Assembly (NCBI RefSeq): GCF_900142235.1
Contig: NZ_FRAE01000015.1
Span: 1-50,503, forward strand
Reading direction: 5' to 3'
From: Tepidibacter formicigenes DSM 15518
GTDB lineage: Bacteria; Bacillota; Clostridia; Peptostreptococcales; Peptostreptococcaceae
DNA: 50,503 nucleotides
Under the pieces are notes generated by a model. It had not been told where the DNA came from. It saw only the letters and a list, made by a program, of their open reading frames with translations, and did no database searches. Below are positions 27,524-35,396 of this stretch, piece by piece (the stretch's first letter is position 1; each line of letters starts with the position of its first letter). The position numbers and the translations under genes are program-made.

Positions 27524-28222
27524 ATGAAAAAGGGATATTTATTCATAACAATACTTACTATATTCTTAGGGATAGCTATAGGAATACAGATTAAAAATAG
27601 TTATAATAATGAGCTTGAACTTTCTTTCTCTGATAGACAACTTGTAGATGAACTTAACAAAACAAAGCAGGAAAATAAAAAGCTTCTCCTAAAAAAAGAA
27701 TACTTTAATTCACAAATTGAAATATTAGAGAAAAATAGGTTAAAAGATGAAGTTACTAAAGAATTAAAAGAAGATGTAGATGAATTGAAAATGGCTTTAG
27801 GGTATAAAGACGTTCAAGGACCAGGAATTATAATTAGAATAGATATACAAGAAGATATAAACTTAGGTTTTTTAATGGAAGAAAAAAATTTTTTAATTAC
27901 ACTTATAAATCAAATAAATGTTTATGGAGGTGAAGTTATATCAATTAATGAACAAAGAATTACTCCTTATTCAGAGGTAACTTTAGCAGGTAATCATATA
28001 AATATTAATTCTGTACCTATAGCCCAGCCCTATGAGATAAAAGTAATAGGAAACAAAGAAAGATTAAATAAATATATTAACGATGACAACTTATTAATTG
28101 ATAATATGAAAAACTATAATCTTAATATAAATATAAAGGCACGTGATAAAATAATTATTATAAAAGCTGAAAGAGAAAAAAAATTAAAATATACAAAAAC
28201 AGAATTAAATGTTGAATTTTAA
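27524..28222 (+). CDS. DUF881 family membrane-anchored protein at the head of the pilus locus
   Basis: A 232-residue protein: one N-terminal membrane segment (residues 5-23), a coiled coil (about 40-95, NKTKQENKKLLLKKEYFNSQIEILEKN), then an alpha/beta domain that starts with the DUF881 signature DVQGPGIIIRI near residue 97 and includes LITLINQINVYGGEVISINEQRIT. DUF881 (YlxW-like) proteins have unknown function. The membrane helix, coiled coil and small alpha/beta domain resemble the architecture of PilN/PilO-type alignment proteins. It precedes pilB by 78 bases, which suggests a pilus-related role; this is an inference. ATG with AAGGAG. Confidence 0.8.
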   Translation: MKKGYLFITILTIFLGIAIGIQIKNSYNNELELSFSDRQLVDELNKTKQENKKLLLKKEYFNSQIEILEKNRLKDEVTKELKEDVDELKMALGYKDVQGPGIIIRIDIQEDINLGFLMEEKNFLITLINQINVYGGEVISINEQRITPYSEVTLAGNHININSVPIAQPYEIKVIGNKERLNKYINDDNLLIDNMKNYNLNINIKARDKIIIIKAEREKKLKYTKTELNVEF

Positions 28223-28300
28223 TGTAAAAATAAGTAAAATTATAATATGTTATATAATTTTGTATAAAAATGATGAAAAAATTAGTAGGTGATTTAAGGG

Positions 28301-29980
28301 ATGCAAGATAAAAAATTAAAGCTAGGAGAACTATTAGTAACAGCAGGAAAAGTAACACAGGATCAGTTAAAAGAGGCTCTAAAAGAACAAAAAATTTATG
28401 GGAAAAAGCTAGGTCAAATACTTGTAGACAAAAATATTATAACAGAAGAAGAAATTATAGAGGTATTGGAGTTTCAGTTAGGAATCCCTCATGTTAATTT
28501 GGATAAATTTATTATTGATGCTCAAATCCCTTTACTAATAACAGAAAATCTTGCAAGAAGGTATACTTTAATACCTATAAAAAAGCAAAGAGGAAAGCTT
28601 GTTGTAGCCATGGCAGATCCTCTTAATATATTTGCAATAGATGATGTTAAAATAGCAACTGGAATGGATATAGACCCTGTTATATGTACTGAAAAAGAAA
28701 TACTAAATGCAATAGACCAATACTATGGCAAAGAAGTAGCAGAAAAAGCAATAGAGGATTTTAAAAAACAATATAATCTTGATAATATACAAGATTTAGA
28801 TGAAGAAATACTAAATGATATCAATAATGCTCCTGTTGTTAGACTTGTAAATTCTATAATAAAGCAGGCAGTGAAAGCAAAAGCAAGTGATATACATATT
28901 GAGCCATTTGAAAATGATGTAAGAATAAGATTTAGAGTGGATGGAGAGCTTCAGGAGGTTATGACTACCGCAAAATCAACTCATTCAGCAATAGTTACAA
29001 GAATTAAAATAATGGGAAAAATGAACATTGCAGAAAAAAGACTTCCACAAGATGGTAGAATAGAAATAACTATAGATAGACAAGAAATAGACCTTCGTAT
29101 TTCAATACTTCCAACAGTATTTGGAGAAAAAATAGTTATAAGACTTCTTGATAGAAGTGCATTTTTACTTTCAAAAAATCAATTAGGATTTACATATAAA
29201 AACCTAGAAAGATTCGATAAATTAATCAAAAATCCTAATGGAATCATATTAATTACAGGACCTACAGGGAGTGGGAAAACTACCACACTTTATACTATAT
29301 TAAGAGAATTAAATACAATAAATAAAAATATAATTACAGTAGAAGATCCTGTAGAGTATAAGCTTCACGGTATAAATCAAGTTCAGGTAAATAACAAAGC
29401 AGGGCTTACTTTTGCAAGTGGACTTCGTTCTATTTTAAGACAAGATCCTGATATTGTAATGATAGGTGAGATAAGAGATAGTGAAACGGCTCAAATTGCA
29501 GTAAGAGCAGCAATAACAGGACACCTTGTTATAAGCACAATGCACACAAATGATGCACCGTCTACAGTAACTAGACTTGTAGATATGGGAATAGAGCCAT
29601 ACCTTATATCAGCATCAGTTGTCGGAGTAGTAGCACAAAGACTTGTTAGAAAAATATGTGATAAATGTAAAACATCTTATACTCCTAGTGAAAAAGAAAT
29701 AAAAACCCTTAAATTAAAAGAAAATGACCTTCTTTATAAAGGAACTGGATGTGTACACTGCTATAATAGTGGATATAAAGGAAGAACATCCATTCATGAA
29801 ATAATGAATATAAATAAAAATATAAGAAGCTTAATAGATGAAAAAGAAGGTATAGATAAATTAAGAAAAGAATCAATAGATGATGGAATGATAACTCTTA
29901 GAGAAAACTGTAAAGAACTTGTACTAAATGGTGTAACAAGCTTTGACGAACTTATGAGAGTAACATACACTAATAATTAG
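28301..29980 (+). CDS. pilB: Type IV pilus assembly ATPase PilB
   Basis: A 559-residue GspE/PilB hexameric ATPase that drives pilus extension. The N-terminal MshEN domain contains two tandem motif copies, KLGELLVTAGKVTQDQL...Q (about residues 6-30) and KLGQILVDKNIITEEEI...Q (about 36-59). They match the LG-x-x-L-V/x-x-x-x-I/x-x-x-x-L/x-x-Q pattern that binds c-di-GMP in MshE and PilB proteins. The ATPase domain has Walker [11 protein letters not shown], the Asp box, Walker B (DPDIVMIGEIRD) and the His box (GHLVISTMHTND), followed by a tetracysteine zinc site (CDKCKTSY and CVHCYNSGYKGR). ATG start; AGGTGA lies 7 bases upstream. The pilT gene starts 9 bases after the stop. Confidence 0.95.
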   Translation: MQDKKLKLGELLVTAGKVTQDQLKEALKEQKIYGKKLGQILVDKNIITEEEIIEVLEFQLGIPHVNLDKFIIDAQIPLLITENLARRYTLIPIKKQRGKLVVAMADPLNIFAIDDVKIATGMDIDPVICTEKEILNAIDQYYGKEVAEKAIEDFKKQYNLDNIQDLDEEILNDINNAPVVRLVNSIIKQAVKAKASDIHIEPFENDVRIRFRVDGELQEVMTTAKSTHSAIVTRIKIMGKMNIAEKRLPQDGRIEITIDRQEIDLRISILPTVFGEKIVIRLLDRSAFLLSKNQLGFTYKNLERFDKLIKNPNGIILITGPTGSGKTTTLYTILRELNTINKNIITVEDPVEYKLHGINQVQVNNKAGLTFASGLRSILRQDPDIVMIGEIRDSETAQIAVRAAITGHLVISTMHTNDAPSTVTRLVDMGIEPYLISASVVGVVAQRLVRKICDKCKTSYTPSEKEIKTLKLKENDLLYKGTGCVHCYNSGYKGRTSIHEIMNINKNIRSLIDEKEGIDKLRKESIDDGMITLRENCKELVLNGVTSFDELMRVTYTNN

Positions 29981-29989
29981 GTGATGGAT

Positions 29990-31045
29990 ATGAATATATA
30001 TGACTTACTTGAAAAAACAATAGAAATGGGAGCGTCAGATCTTCATATAACAGTAGGTTATCCTCCTGTCATGAGAATTAATGGAAAACTTATTAAATAT
30101 GGAGAAGAAATACTTCTTCCAGATGACAACATAAAGCTAGTAAAGCAAATAATAGATGAAGAAAGATTTCAAAAGCTAGAAGAAAAAGGAGAACTAGATA
30201 CTTCAGCTTCTTATCATAAACTAGGAAGATTTAGAGTAAATATATTTAAACAAAGAGGAACTTATTGTATGGCTATAAGGTCTGTAGCACTTAATATACC
30301 TTCTATGGAAGAGTTAGGACTTCCACCAGTTATAAAAGATTTAGCAAACAAACAAAGAGGTCTAATACTTGTAACAGGCCCTACAGGAAGTGGAAAGTCA
30401 ACAACACTTGCATCAATTATTGATTATATAAATAAAAATAGGAGTTGTCATATACTAACTTTAGAAGACCCTATAGAATATTTGCATAAGCATAATAAAA
30501 GTATAGTAAACCAAAGGGAAATAGGAATGGACTCTAAATCATTTGCAAATGCACTAAGAGCGTCTTTAAGACAAGACCCTGATGTAATACTAGTTGGAGA
30601 GATGAGAGACTTAGAAACTATATCAATTGCTCTAACAGCAGCAGAAACAGGGCACTTAGTACTTTCAACACTTCATACAATAGGAGCTGCTAAAACTATA
30701 GATAGAATAGTTGATGTATTTCCACCTCATCAACAACCACAAATATTAGTTCAGCTTGCAGCAGTTCTTGAAGGAGTTATATCTCAACAGTTAATACCTA
30801 AAATAGATAATAGTGGAAGAGTTGCCGCTCTTGAAACAATGGTAGTAACTACAGCAATAAGAAATCTTATAAGAGAAGGAAAAACTCATCAAATACAAAC
30901 ATCTATACAAACAGGAACAAAATTTGGAATGCAGACAATGGATAGTGCATTAAGCAACTTATATTTAAGAGGAGTTATATCTAGAGAGTCACTATTAACT
31001 TATGCAGTAGATAAAGATATGGTTAGTAGATATACAGGAGTTTAA
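29990..31045 (+). CDS. pilT: Type IV pilus retraction ATPase PilT
   Basis: A 351-residue ATPase that powers pilus retraction and twitching. It starts MNIYDLLEKTIEMGASDLHITVG, the usual PilT opening. Walker A is GPTGSGKSTT; Walker B is DPDVILVGEMRDLETI; the His box is GHLVLSTLHTIGAAKTIDRIVDVFP. The C-terminal AIRNLIREGKTHQI helix is typical of PilT and absent from PilB. I chose the ATG at 29990, which AGGTGATGG precedes, over the GTG at 29981. Part of the pilB-pilT-pilC transcript. Its presence predicts a retractile pilus. Confidence 0.95.
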   Translation: MNIYDLLEKTIEMGASDLHITVGYPPVMRINGKLIKYGEEILLPDDNIKLVKQIIDEERFQKLEEKGELDTSASYHKLGRFRVNIFKQRGTYCMAIRSVALNIPSMEELGLPPVIKDLANKQRGLILVTGPTGSGKSTTLASIIDYINKNRSCHILTLEDPIEYLHKHNKSIVNQREIGMDSKSFANALRASLRQDPDVILVGEMRDLETISIALTAAETGHLVLSTLHTIGAAKTIDRIVDVFPPHQQPQILVQLAAVLEGVISQQLIPKIDNSGRVAALETMVVTTAIRNLIREGKTHQIQTSIQTGTKFGMQTMDSALSNLYLRGVISRESLLTYAVDKDMVSRYTGV

Positions 31046-31062
31046 AGTAAAGAGGTGAATAA

Positions 31063-32274
31063 ATGCCCAATTATAAGTATAGTGCTATAGATAAATCAGG
31101 AAAAAAAATAGAGGGAAAGCATACTGCAAACTCTAAAGAAGAAGTTTTATTAATGCTTAGGCAAAAGAATTACTACCCAACCAAAGTAGAAGAAGATATT
31201 GGAAGTAAAGAAATAAGACTTTCTGATATGTTTAGAAAAATAAAAACAAAGGATATAGCAGTTTTTTGTAGACAGTTTTATACTTTATTAAATGCAGGTG
31301 TTACAATAATTAACTGCCTAGATATATTAAGACTTCAAACTGAAAATAAAAAATTTGCTAAAATTATTGGTAATATACATGATGATGTTCAAAAAGGACT
31401 TACATTTTCGGAGGGATTAAAAAAGCAAAAAGACATTTTTCCAGACCTTCTTATAAACATGATAGAAGCAGGAGAAGTAAGTGGTAATTTAGATGTAATA
31501 ATGGAGAGAATGGCAGTTCATTACGAAAAGGAAAATAAAATTAATAATAAAATAAAGGGAGCCATGGCGTACCCTATGATTCTAAGTATAGTAGCAGTAG
31601 GGGTTATAGTATTTTTATTGACATTTGTAATGCCAACATTTGTTGGAATGTTTGAAAGTAGTGGAGTACAGCTTCCTTTACCTACTAGAATACTTTTATT
31701 TATAAGTGAAATAATTAAAAATTACTGGTATATACATTTATTGACACTAACTGTCATAATTTATGGTATAATTAAGTATATGAAAAGTGATAGAGGTAAG
31801 AGTTTTTTGGGTATTATTAAATTTAGAATACCAATAGTTAAAGGGTTAAATCAAAAAATAATCACATCTAGATTTACGAGAACATTATCAACATTATTAT
31901 CAAGTGGAGTTCCTTTGATACAGTCCCTTGAAATTGTATCAAAAATTGTTGGCAATATAATTGTAGAAAAAGGAATACTTAAAGCTAAGGAAGAGGTTAG
32001 AAAAGGTATAGACTTAGCCACTCCTATTAAAAATATTGGAGTATTTCCTCCAATGGCTACTTCAATGATAAAAATAGGAGAAGAATCAGGATCCCTTGAT
32101 GAAATACTAGAAAAAACAGCAAACTTTTATGATGAAGAAGTAGAAACAGCACTTGAACAGTTTACAAAGCTTTTAGAACCATTAATGATAGTTGTTATGG
32201 CTGTAGTTGTTGGATTTATTGTTATAGCCATGGTGCTTCCAATGTTTGATATGATGAATACTATTGAGATGTAA
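31063..32274 (+). CDS. pilC: Type IV pilus inner-membrane platform protein PilC
   Basis: A 403-residue GspF/PilC polytopic protein that couples the ATPases to pilin polymerisation. It opens MPNYKYSAIDKSGKKIEGKHTA, as is standard. Two T2SSF domains (about 70-192 and 272-395) carry the repeated motifs FCRQFYTLLNAGVTIINCL with MIEAGEVSGNLDVIMERM, and RFTRTLSTLLSSGVPLIQSLEIV with MIKIGEESGSLDEILEKTA. Three membrane segments. ATG with AAAGAGGTG. The ORF is intact and its stop is about 50 bases before the riboswitch. Confidence 0.95.
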   Translation: MPNYKYSAIDKSGKKIEGKHTANSKEEVLLMLRQKNYYPTKVEEDIGSKEIRLSDMFRKIKTKDIAVFCRQFYTLLNAGVTIINCLDILRLQTENKKFAKIIGNIHDDVQKGLTFSEGLKKQKDIFPDLLINMIEAGEVSGNLDVIMERMAVHYEKENKINNKIKGAMAYPMILSIVAVGVIVFLLTFVMPTFVGMFESSGVQLPLPTRILLFISEIIKNYWYIHLLTLTVIIYGIIKYMKSDRGKSFLGIIKFRIPIVKGLNQKIITSRFTRTLSTLLSSGVPLIQSLEIVSKIVGNIIVEKGILKAKEEVRKGIDLATPIKNIGVFPPMATSMIKIGEESGSLDEILEKTANFYDEEVETALEQFTKLLEPLMIVVMAVVVGFIVIAMVLPMFDMMNTIEM

Positions 32275-32280
32275 TTATAT

Positions 32281-32315
32281 AACAAGTAAACTTGTTTTAA
32301 AGTTAACTTTAAAAC
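32281..32315. other. Two adjacent palindromes after pilC
   Basis: AACAAG/CTTGTT with a TAAA loop (32281-32296) is followed by a perfect 22-base palindrome centred on GTTAAC (32294-32315). The first could act as a weak terminator (it is followed by TTTT). The second could be an operator or a pause element just upstream of the riboswitch. Confidence 0.45.
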
Positions 32316-32321
32316 TTAATA

Positions 32322-32396
32322 TAGTGGAAACTATGAAGTATCTTCTGTATTTGGGCACCTGGAGGATATGGAGTGAGTGGTGCAACCGACCGCCAA
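32322..32396 (+). promoter_or_regulatory. c-di-GMP-II riboswitch aptamer upstream of the major pilin gene
   Basis: The conserved class-II cyclic-di-GMP aptamer blocks are present in order: GTGGAAACTATGAAG (about 32324-32338), the CTGTATTTGGGCACCTGGAG block (32345-32364), then GAGTGGTGCAACCGACCG (about 32375-32392). These correspond to the GGAAAC, TTGGGCAC and GTGCAACCGACCG signatures of the known clostridial aptamers. GGCACC pairs with GGTGC to form the internal helix. An intrinsic terminator overlaps the 3' end. In Clostridioides difficile the same class precedes the pilA1 pilus operon and switches it on with c-di-GMP. Confidence 0.9.
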
Positions 32397-32436
32397 GTAT
32401 TAAGCAAGTTATTTGTTTAAATAGTTGGCTTTTTTT
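32392..32436 (+). terminator. Riboswitch-linked intrinsic terminator
   Basis: GCCAAGTATT pairs with AATAGTTGGC (one mismatch), followed by seven T. The left arm begins inside the 3' end of the aptamer, so aptamer folding and terminator folding can compete. Confidence 0.8.
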
Positions 32437-32500
32437 GAACAATGGAGTCTGTTAGGACTCGTTGGCGACATGAGCTATGCGTTAGCATAAAGCGAATTTT
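32436..32500 (+). repeat. Dispersed repeat copy 5 (module B only) in the pilin leader
   Basis: Both module-B hairpins are present with paired sequence changes. In hairpin 1, C-G becomes T-G at two positions (CAATGGAGTCT, loop GTTA, GGACTCGTTG). In hairpin 2 the outer pair C-G becomes T-A (TATGC, loop GTTA, GCATA). It sits between the riboswitch terminator and the pilin ribosome binding site, so it would be transcribed into the pilin mRNA leader. Confidence 0.8.
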
Positions 32501-32516
32501 GAAAGGAGGTGAAAAT

Positions 32517-32885
32517 GTGTTAAGAGCTATTCAAAAGAGATTAAGAAATAAAAAGGGATTTACGTTAATTGAACTTATCGTAGTTTTAGCAGTATTAGGA
32601 ATAATTGCAGCTATCGCAGTACCTAATTTTACTGGTGTTAAAGATAGTGCAAAGAGAAAGGCTGACGAATTATCTGTAAAAACTATAAATAAAGCTATAC
32701 AGTTATATATAGCAGAAACAGACGATGAAGATTTAAGTGAATTAAAAAATGGCAACGAAGCTGCTACAAAAAGTGTTGAAAATATGGTTAAAGCTCTTCA
32801 ATCTAAAGATTATTTAGAAGATGATTTTGAACTTAATAATTTAGGCAACTATGATATTACGAATGGAAGAGTTGTAAAAAAATAA
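32517..32885 (+). CDS. pilA: Type IV major pilin (prepilin)
   Basis: A 122-residue type IV prepilin. A 14-residue basic leader ends in KKG, cleavage precedes F in FTLIELIVVLAVLGIIAAIAV, and Glu is at mature position 5. After the hydrophobic polymerisation helix comes a short, acidic globular domain (about 80 residues, ending GRVVKK) with no cysteines. The GTG start at 32517 is chosen because AAAGGAGGTG lies 5 bases before it; the overlapping ATG (32515) runs into a stop after two codons. Preceded by the c-di-GMP riboswitch and a hairpin repeat. Its own regulation and its place next to pilBTC make it the best major-pilin candidate. Confidence 0.9.
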   Translation: MLRAIQKRLRNKKGFTLIELIVVLAVLGIIAAIAVPNFTGVKDSAKRKADELSVKTINKAIQLYIAETDDEDLSELKNGNEAATKSVENMVKALQSKDYLEDDFELNNLGNYDITNGRVVKK

Positions 32886-32934
32886 AAATCAACAGTTAAA
32901 TTTAAAAAGATTATATTGAATATAGTATTAAATA

Positions 32935-32956
32935 TCTAGCCTCATGTGAGGCTAGA
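32935..32956 (+). terminator. Hairpin between the pilin and prepilin peptidase genes
   Basis: A perfect 9-bp stem TCTAGCCTC/GAGGCTAGA with an ATGT loop is followed by ATATATTTT, only a weak T-run. Probably a partial terminator or mRNA-stabilising element that gives more pilin than downstream proteins. Confidence 0.55.
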
Positions 32957-32973
32957 ATATATTTTAAAAGAAG

Positions 32974-33729
32974 GTGAGAAAAATTATTTCACTAATTTTC
33001 ACACTAGGCCTATTAACAGGCTCATTTTTAAATGTATGTATATATCGAATACCAAGAGAAGAATCTATTGCATATCCACCTTCTCATTGTCCAAAATGCA
33101 ATAATAATTTAAAGCCTATAGATTTAATTCCAGTTTTAAGCTTTTTATGGACAAGAGGTAAGTGTAGGTATTGCAGTAGTAAAATTTCTATAAAATATCC
33201 TTTAGTTGAAATATTAAATGCAGTAATTTATTTAACATTATACCTTAAATTTAGTCTTTCCATTTTATTTATAAAATATTCAATTCTTTTAAGTATTCTT
33301 ATAGTAGTTTCATTTATTGATCTTAAGCATCAAATAATACCTGATAAAATCATAATTTTTGGACTTATATACAGTTTTATACTAAATATATTATATAATT
33401 TTAAAGTTAACATGTTAAATGGGACAATAGGACTAGTTATAGGTGGAGGAATATTTTTAATTATAGCATTAGTAACTAACGCCATGGGTGGTGGAGATAT
33501 TAAGCTCATGGGAATGTTAGGTTTTATTTTGGGATACAAAAGCATTATATTAACAACACTTTTATCCTTCATAATAGGGGCAGTTGTATCTTTAATATTA
33601 ATAGCATTAAAAATAAAAAGCAGAAAGGATTTTATTCCTTTTGGGCCATTTATAGCCATGGCATCACTTATAACAATCTATTATGGTAGTGAAATTATAA
33701 ATTGGTATTTAACTAAAGTAATAATTTAA
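32974..33729 (+). CDS. pilD: Prepilin peptidase / N-methyltransferase
   Basis: A 251-residue polytopic aspartic protease that cleaves and N-methylates prepilins. The N-terminal segment has GSFLNVCIYRIPREESI and two CxxC pairs (CPKCNNN and CRYCSSK) of the methylase zinc region. The catalytic aspartates lie in FIDLKHQIIPD and AMGGGDIKLMG. About 8 membrane segments. The start is uncertain. GTG at 32974 has almost no spacing to an upstream ribosome binding site. The AAGGTGAG at 32971-32978 would fit an ATT start at 32983, the rare codon type used by infC. Confidence 0.92.
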   Translation: MRKIISLIFTLGLLTGSFLNVCIYRIPREESIAYPPSHCPKCNNNLKPIDLIPVLSFLWTRGKCRYCSSKISIKYPLVEILNAVIYLTLYLKFSLSILFIKYSILLSILIVVSFIDLKHQIIPDKIIIFGLIYSFILNILYNFKVNMLNGTIGLVIGGGIFLIIALVTNAMGGGDIKLMGMLGFILGYKSIILTTLLSFIIGAVVSLILIALKIKSRKDFIPFGPFIAMASLITIYYGSEIINWYLTKVII

Positions 33730-33743
33730 TAGGGGGAATAAAT

Positions 33744-34814
33744 TTGTTTAGTAGCAGTGTTTTATCTATAGATATAGGAAATAAAAATACGAAAATTGTT
33801 GTAGGAAAACATCAAAAAAATAGTGTATTAGTTGAAAAAGCCATGGTGATTGATACACCCCTTAATTCATATAGGGATGGAAATATACTAGATATAAACA
33901 GCTTAAAAACAGCTATAAGTAATGTTTTAGAAAGTGAAAAAATAAAAGCTAAAAAAACAATTTGTACAGTACAATCTACGTCTATTATTACAAGAGAAAT
34001 AGTACTTCCTATTGCTAAAAAGGAAGAAGAAATGAAGACAATGGTACAATTTGAAATAGAGCAGTACCTTCCTATTATGTTTGATGATTATGTAGTAGAA
34101 TACAAAGTTTTAGAAGAATTTATAGAAGATAATATAAAAAAAGGAAGAATAACTGTTGTAGCACTTCCTAAAACAATAGTAGAGGCTTATTTAAAATTAT
34201 TAGAAGAACTTAATTTAAAACCAGTTGCTTTAGATATGAATTCAAATGCAATATCCAAATTATATGAATCTAAAGCTAAAATCAACTTAGAAAATTCCAG
34301 TTATGATAAAACTGTTGCTGTTATAGATATAGGACATAATTACTTAAATTTAAATATAATTTCTAATGGAATAGCACAATTTAGCAGAATTATTCCGGTT
34401 GGAAGTAATGATATAGATATTAATATTGCAAATATGTTTAATCTTTCAATAGAGGAAGCCCAGAAAAGAAAAATAGAAGACTCTACATTAGATACTTTAG
34501 AAGCAAACAAAAATAATCTTATTTCATCTCAAATATTAAATGATGCTCTAAAGGGAAGTGTAGATAATTGGATACAAGAGATTAACAGAATATTTCAATA
34601 CTATATAAATAGAAATAGAGAAAATAAAATAGAAGAAATATATTTACATGGAGGGGGCTGTAAAATTAAAGGTTTACCAGAGTATTTTAAAGAAAGACTT
34701 AATATTCCAACCTTTAAAATAGAGAATATATCAAATATCAAACTTAATAAAGCATTAAAAGATATTGAAATTGATAAGTATTTAAACTGCATAGGTTCAA
34801 TTATACGAAAGTAG
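33744..34814 (+). CDS. pilM: Type IV pilus assembly protein PilM
   Basis: A 356-residue actin-like ATPase on the cytoplasmic face that links PilB/PilC to PilN/PilO. Nucleotide-binding signatures are LSIDIGNKNTKIVVG at the start, AVIDIGHNYLNLNII near residues 192-206 and YLHGGGCKIKGLPEYF near 299-314. TTG start with AGGGGG 7 bases upstream. The pilN gene follows 12 bases after the stop. Confidence 0.92.
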   Translation: MFSSSVLSIDIGNKNTKIVVGKHQKNSVLVEKAMVIDTPLNSYRDGNILDINSLKTAISNVLESEKIKAKKTICTVQSTSIITREIVLPIAKKEEEMKTMVQFEIEQYLPIMFDDYVVEYKVLEEFIEDNIKKGRITVVALPKTIVEAYLKLLEELNLKPVALDMNSNAISKLYESKAKINLENSSYDKTVAVIDIGHNYLNLNIISNGIAQFSRIIPVGSNDIDINIANMFNLSIEEAQKRKIEDSTLDTLEANKNNLISSQILNDALKGSVDNWIQEINRIFQYYINRNRENKIEEIYLHGGGCKIKGLPEYFKERLNIPTFKIENISNIKLNKALKDIEIDKYLNCIGSIIRK

Positions 34815-34826
34815 GTAGGGAGATTT

Positions 34827-35396
34827 ATGAAGGATTTTAACTTTTTTTCACCATATATTGATGCTAATAAAACTTCAAAAAGGAATAATTTGATTGGAAT
34901 TTTAAGTTTTATATTATTTATAATGATTATATCTTCTTTTTCAATATGGACAAATATGAAAATTAAAAATTTAGAAAAAGAAAAAGCATCTTATGAAGAA
35001 TATTTGAATTCAGAAGAAGTAACCAAAAAGATAAAAGAGATAAATGAGAAAAATAGAAAAATAGAAGTCATGAAAAAATATTATGATTCAGTAATGGATA
35101 TTAATGTAAAAATGGTTGAAGCTGATAAAATAAATACTATATTAATGGGTCAAATAGCATCATCTTTACCTCAAGATGTATTTTTTAAATCTGTAACTAT
35201 AGATGGAGTAAGTGTTCAAATAAAAGGAGTATCAAAGAGAAGAACATCTATAGCAGAACTTGAACATGAGTTAAAGGATTTAGATATATTTGATTCAGTT
35301 CATGTTTCAAATATAAGTAAAAAAGAACAATATGATGAAGAATTAAATGACTTCACATTCACCTTAAAATGTACAATGAAGGATGGTGAAATGTAG
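34827..35396 (+). CDS. pilN: Type IV pilus assembly protein PilN
   Basis: A 189-residue bitopic protein: a short cytoplasmic N terminus (MKDFNFFSPYID, the PilM-binding segment), a membrane helix at about residues 22-42, a coiled coil to about 95, then a small ferredoxin-like domain with SSLPQDVFFKSVTIDG. This is the standard PilN architecture and size. The stop overlaps the GTG start of the next gene, so translation is coupled. Confidence 0.88.
   Translation: MKDFNFFSPYIDANKTSKRNNLIGILSFILFIMIISSFSIWTNMKIKNLEKEKASYEEYLNSEEVTKKIKEINEKNRKIEVMKKYYDSVMDINVKMVEADKINTILMGQIASSLPQDVFFKSVTIDGVSVQIKGVSKRRTSIAELEHELKDLDIFDSVHVSNISKKEQYDEELNDFTFTLKCTMKDGEM

Noticed and set aside
32264-32510. Short + strand open frames between pilC and the pilin, including an N-terminal extension of the pilin back to 32442
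   Set aside because: They run across the riboswitch, its terminator and a hairpin repeat; the strong ribosome binding site at 32502-32511 points to GTG 32517.
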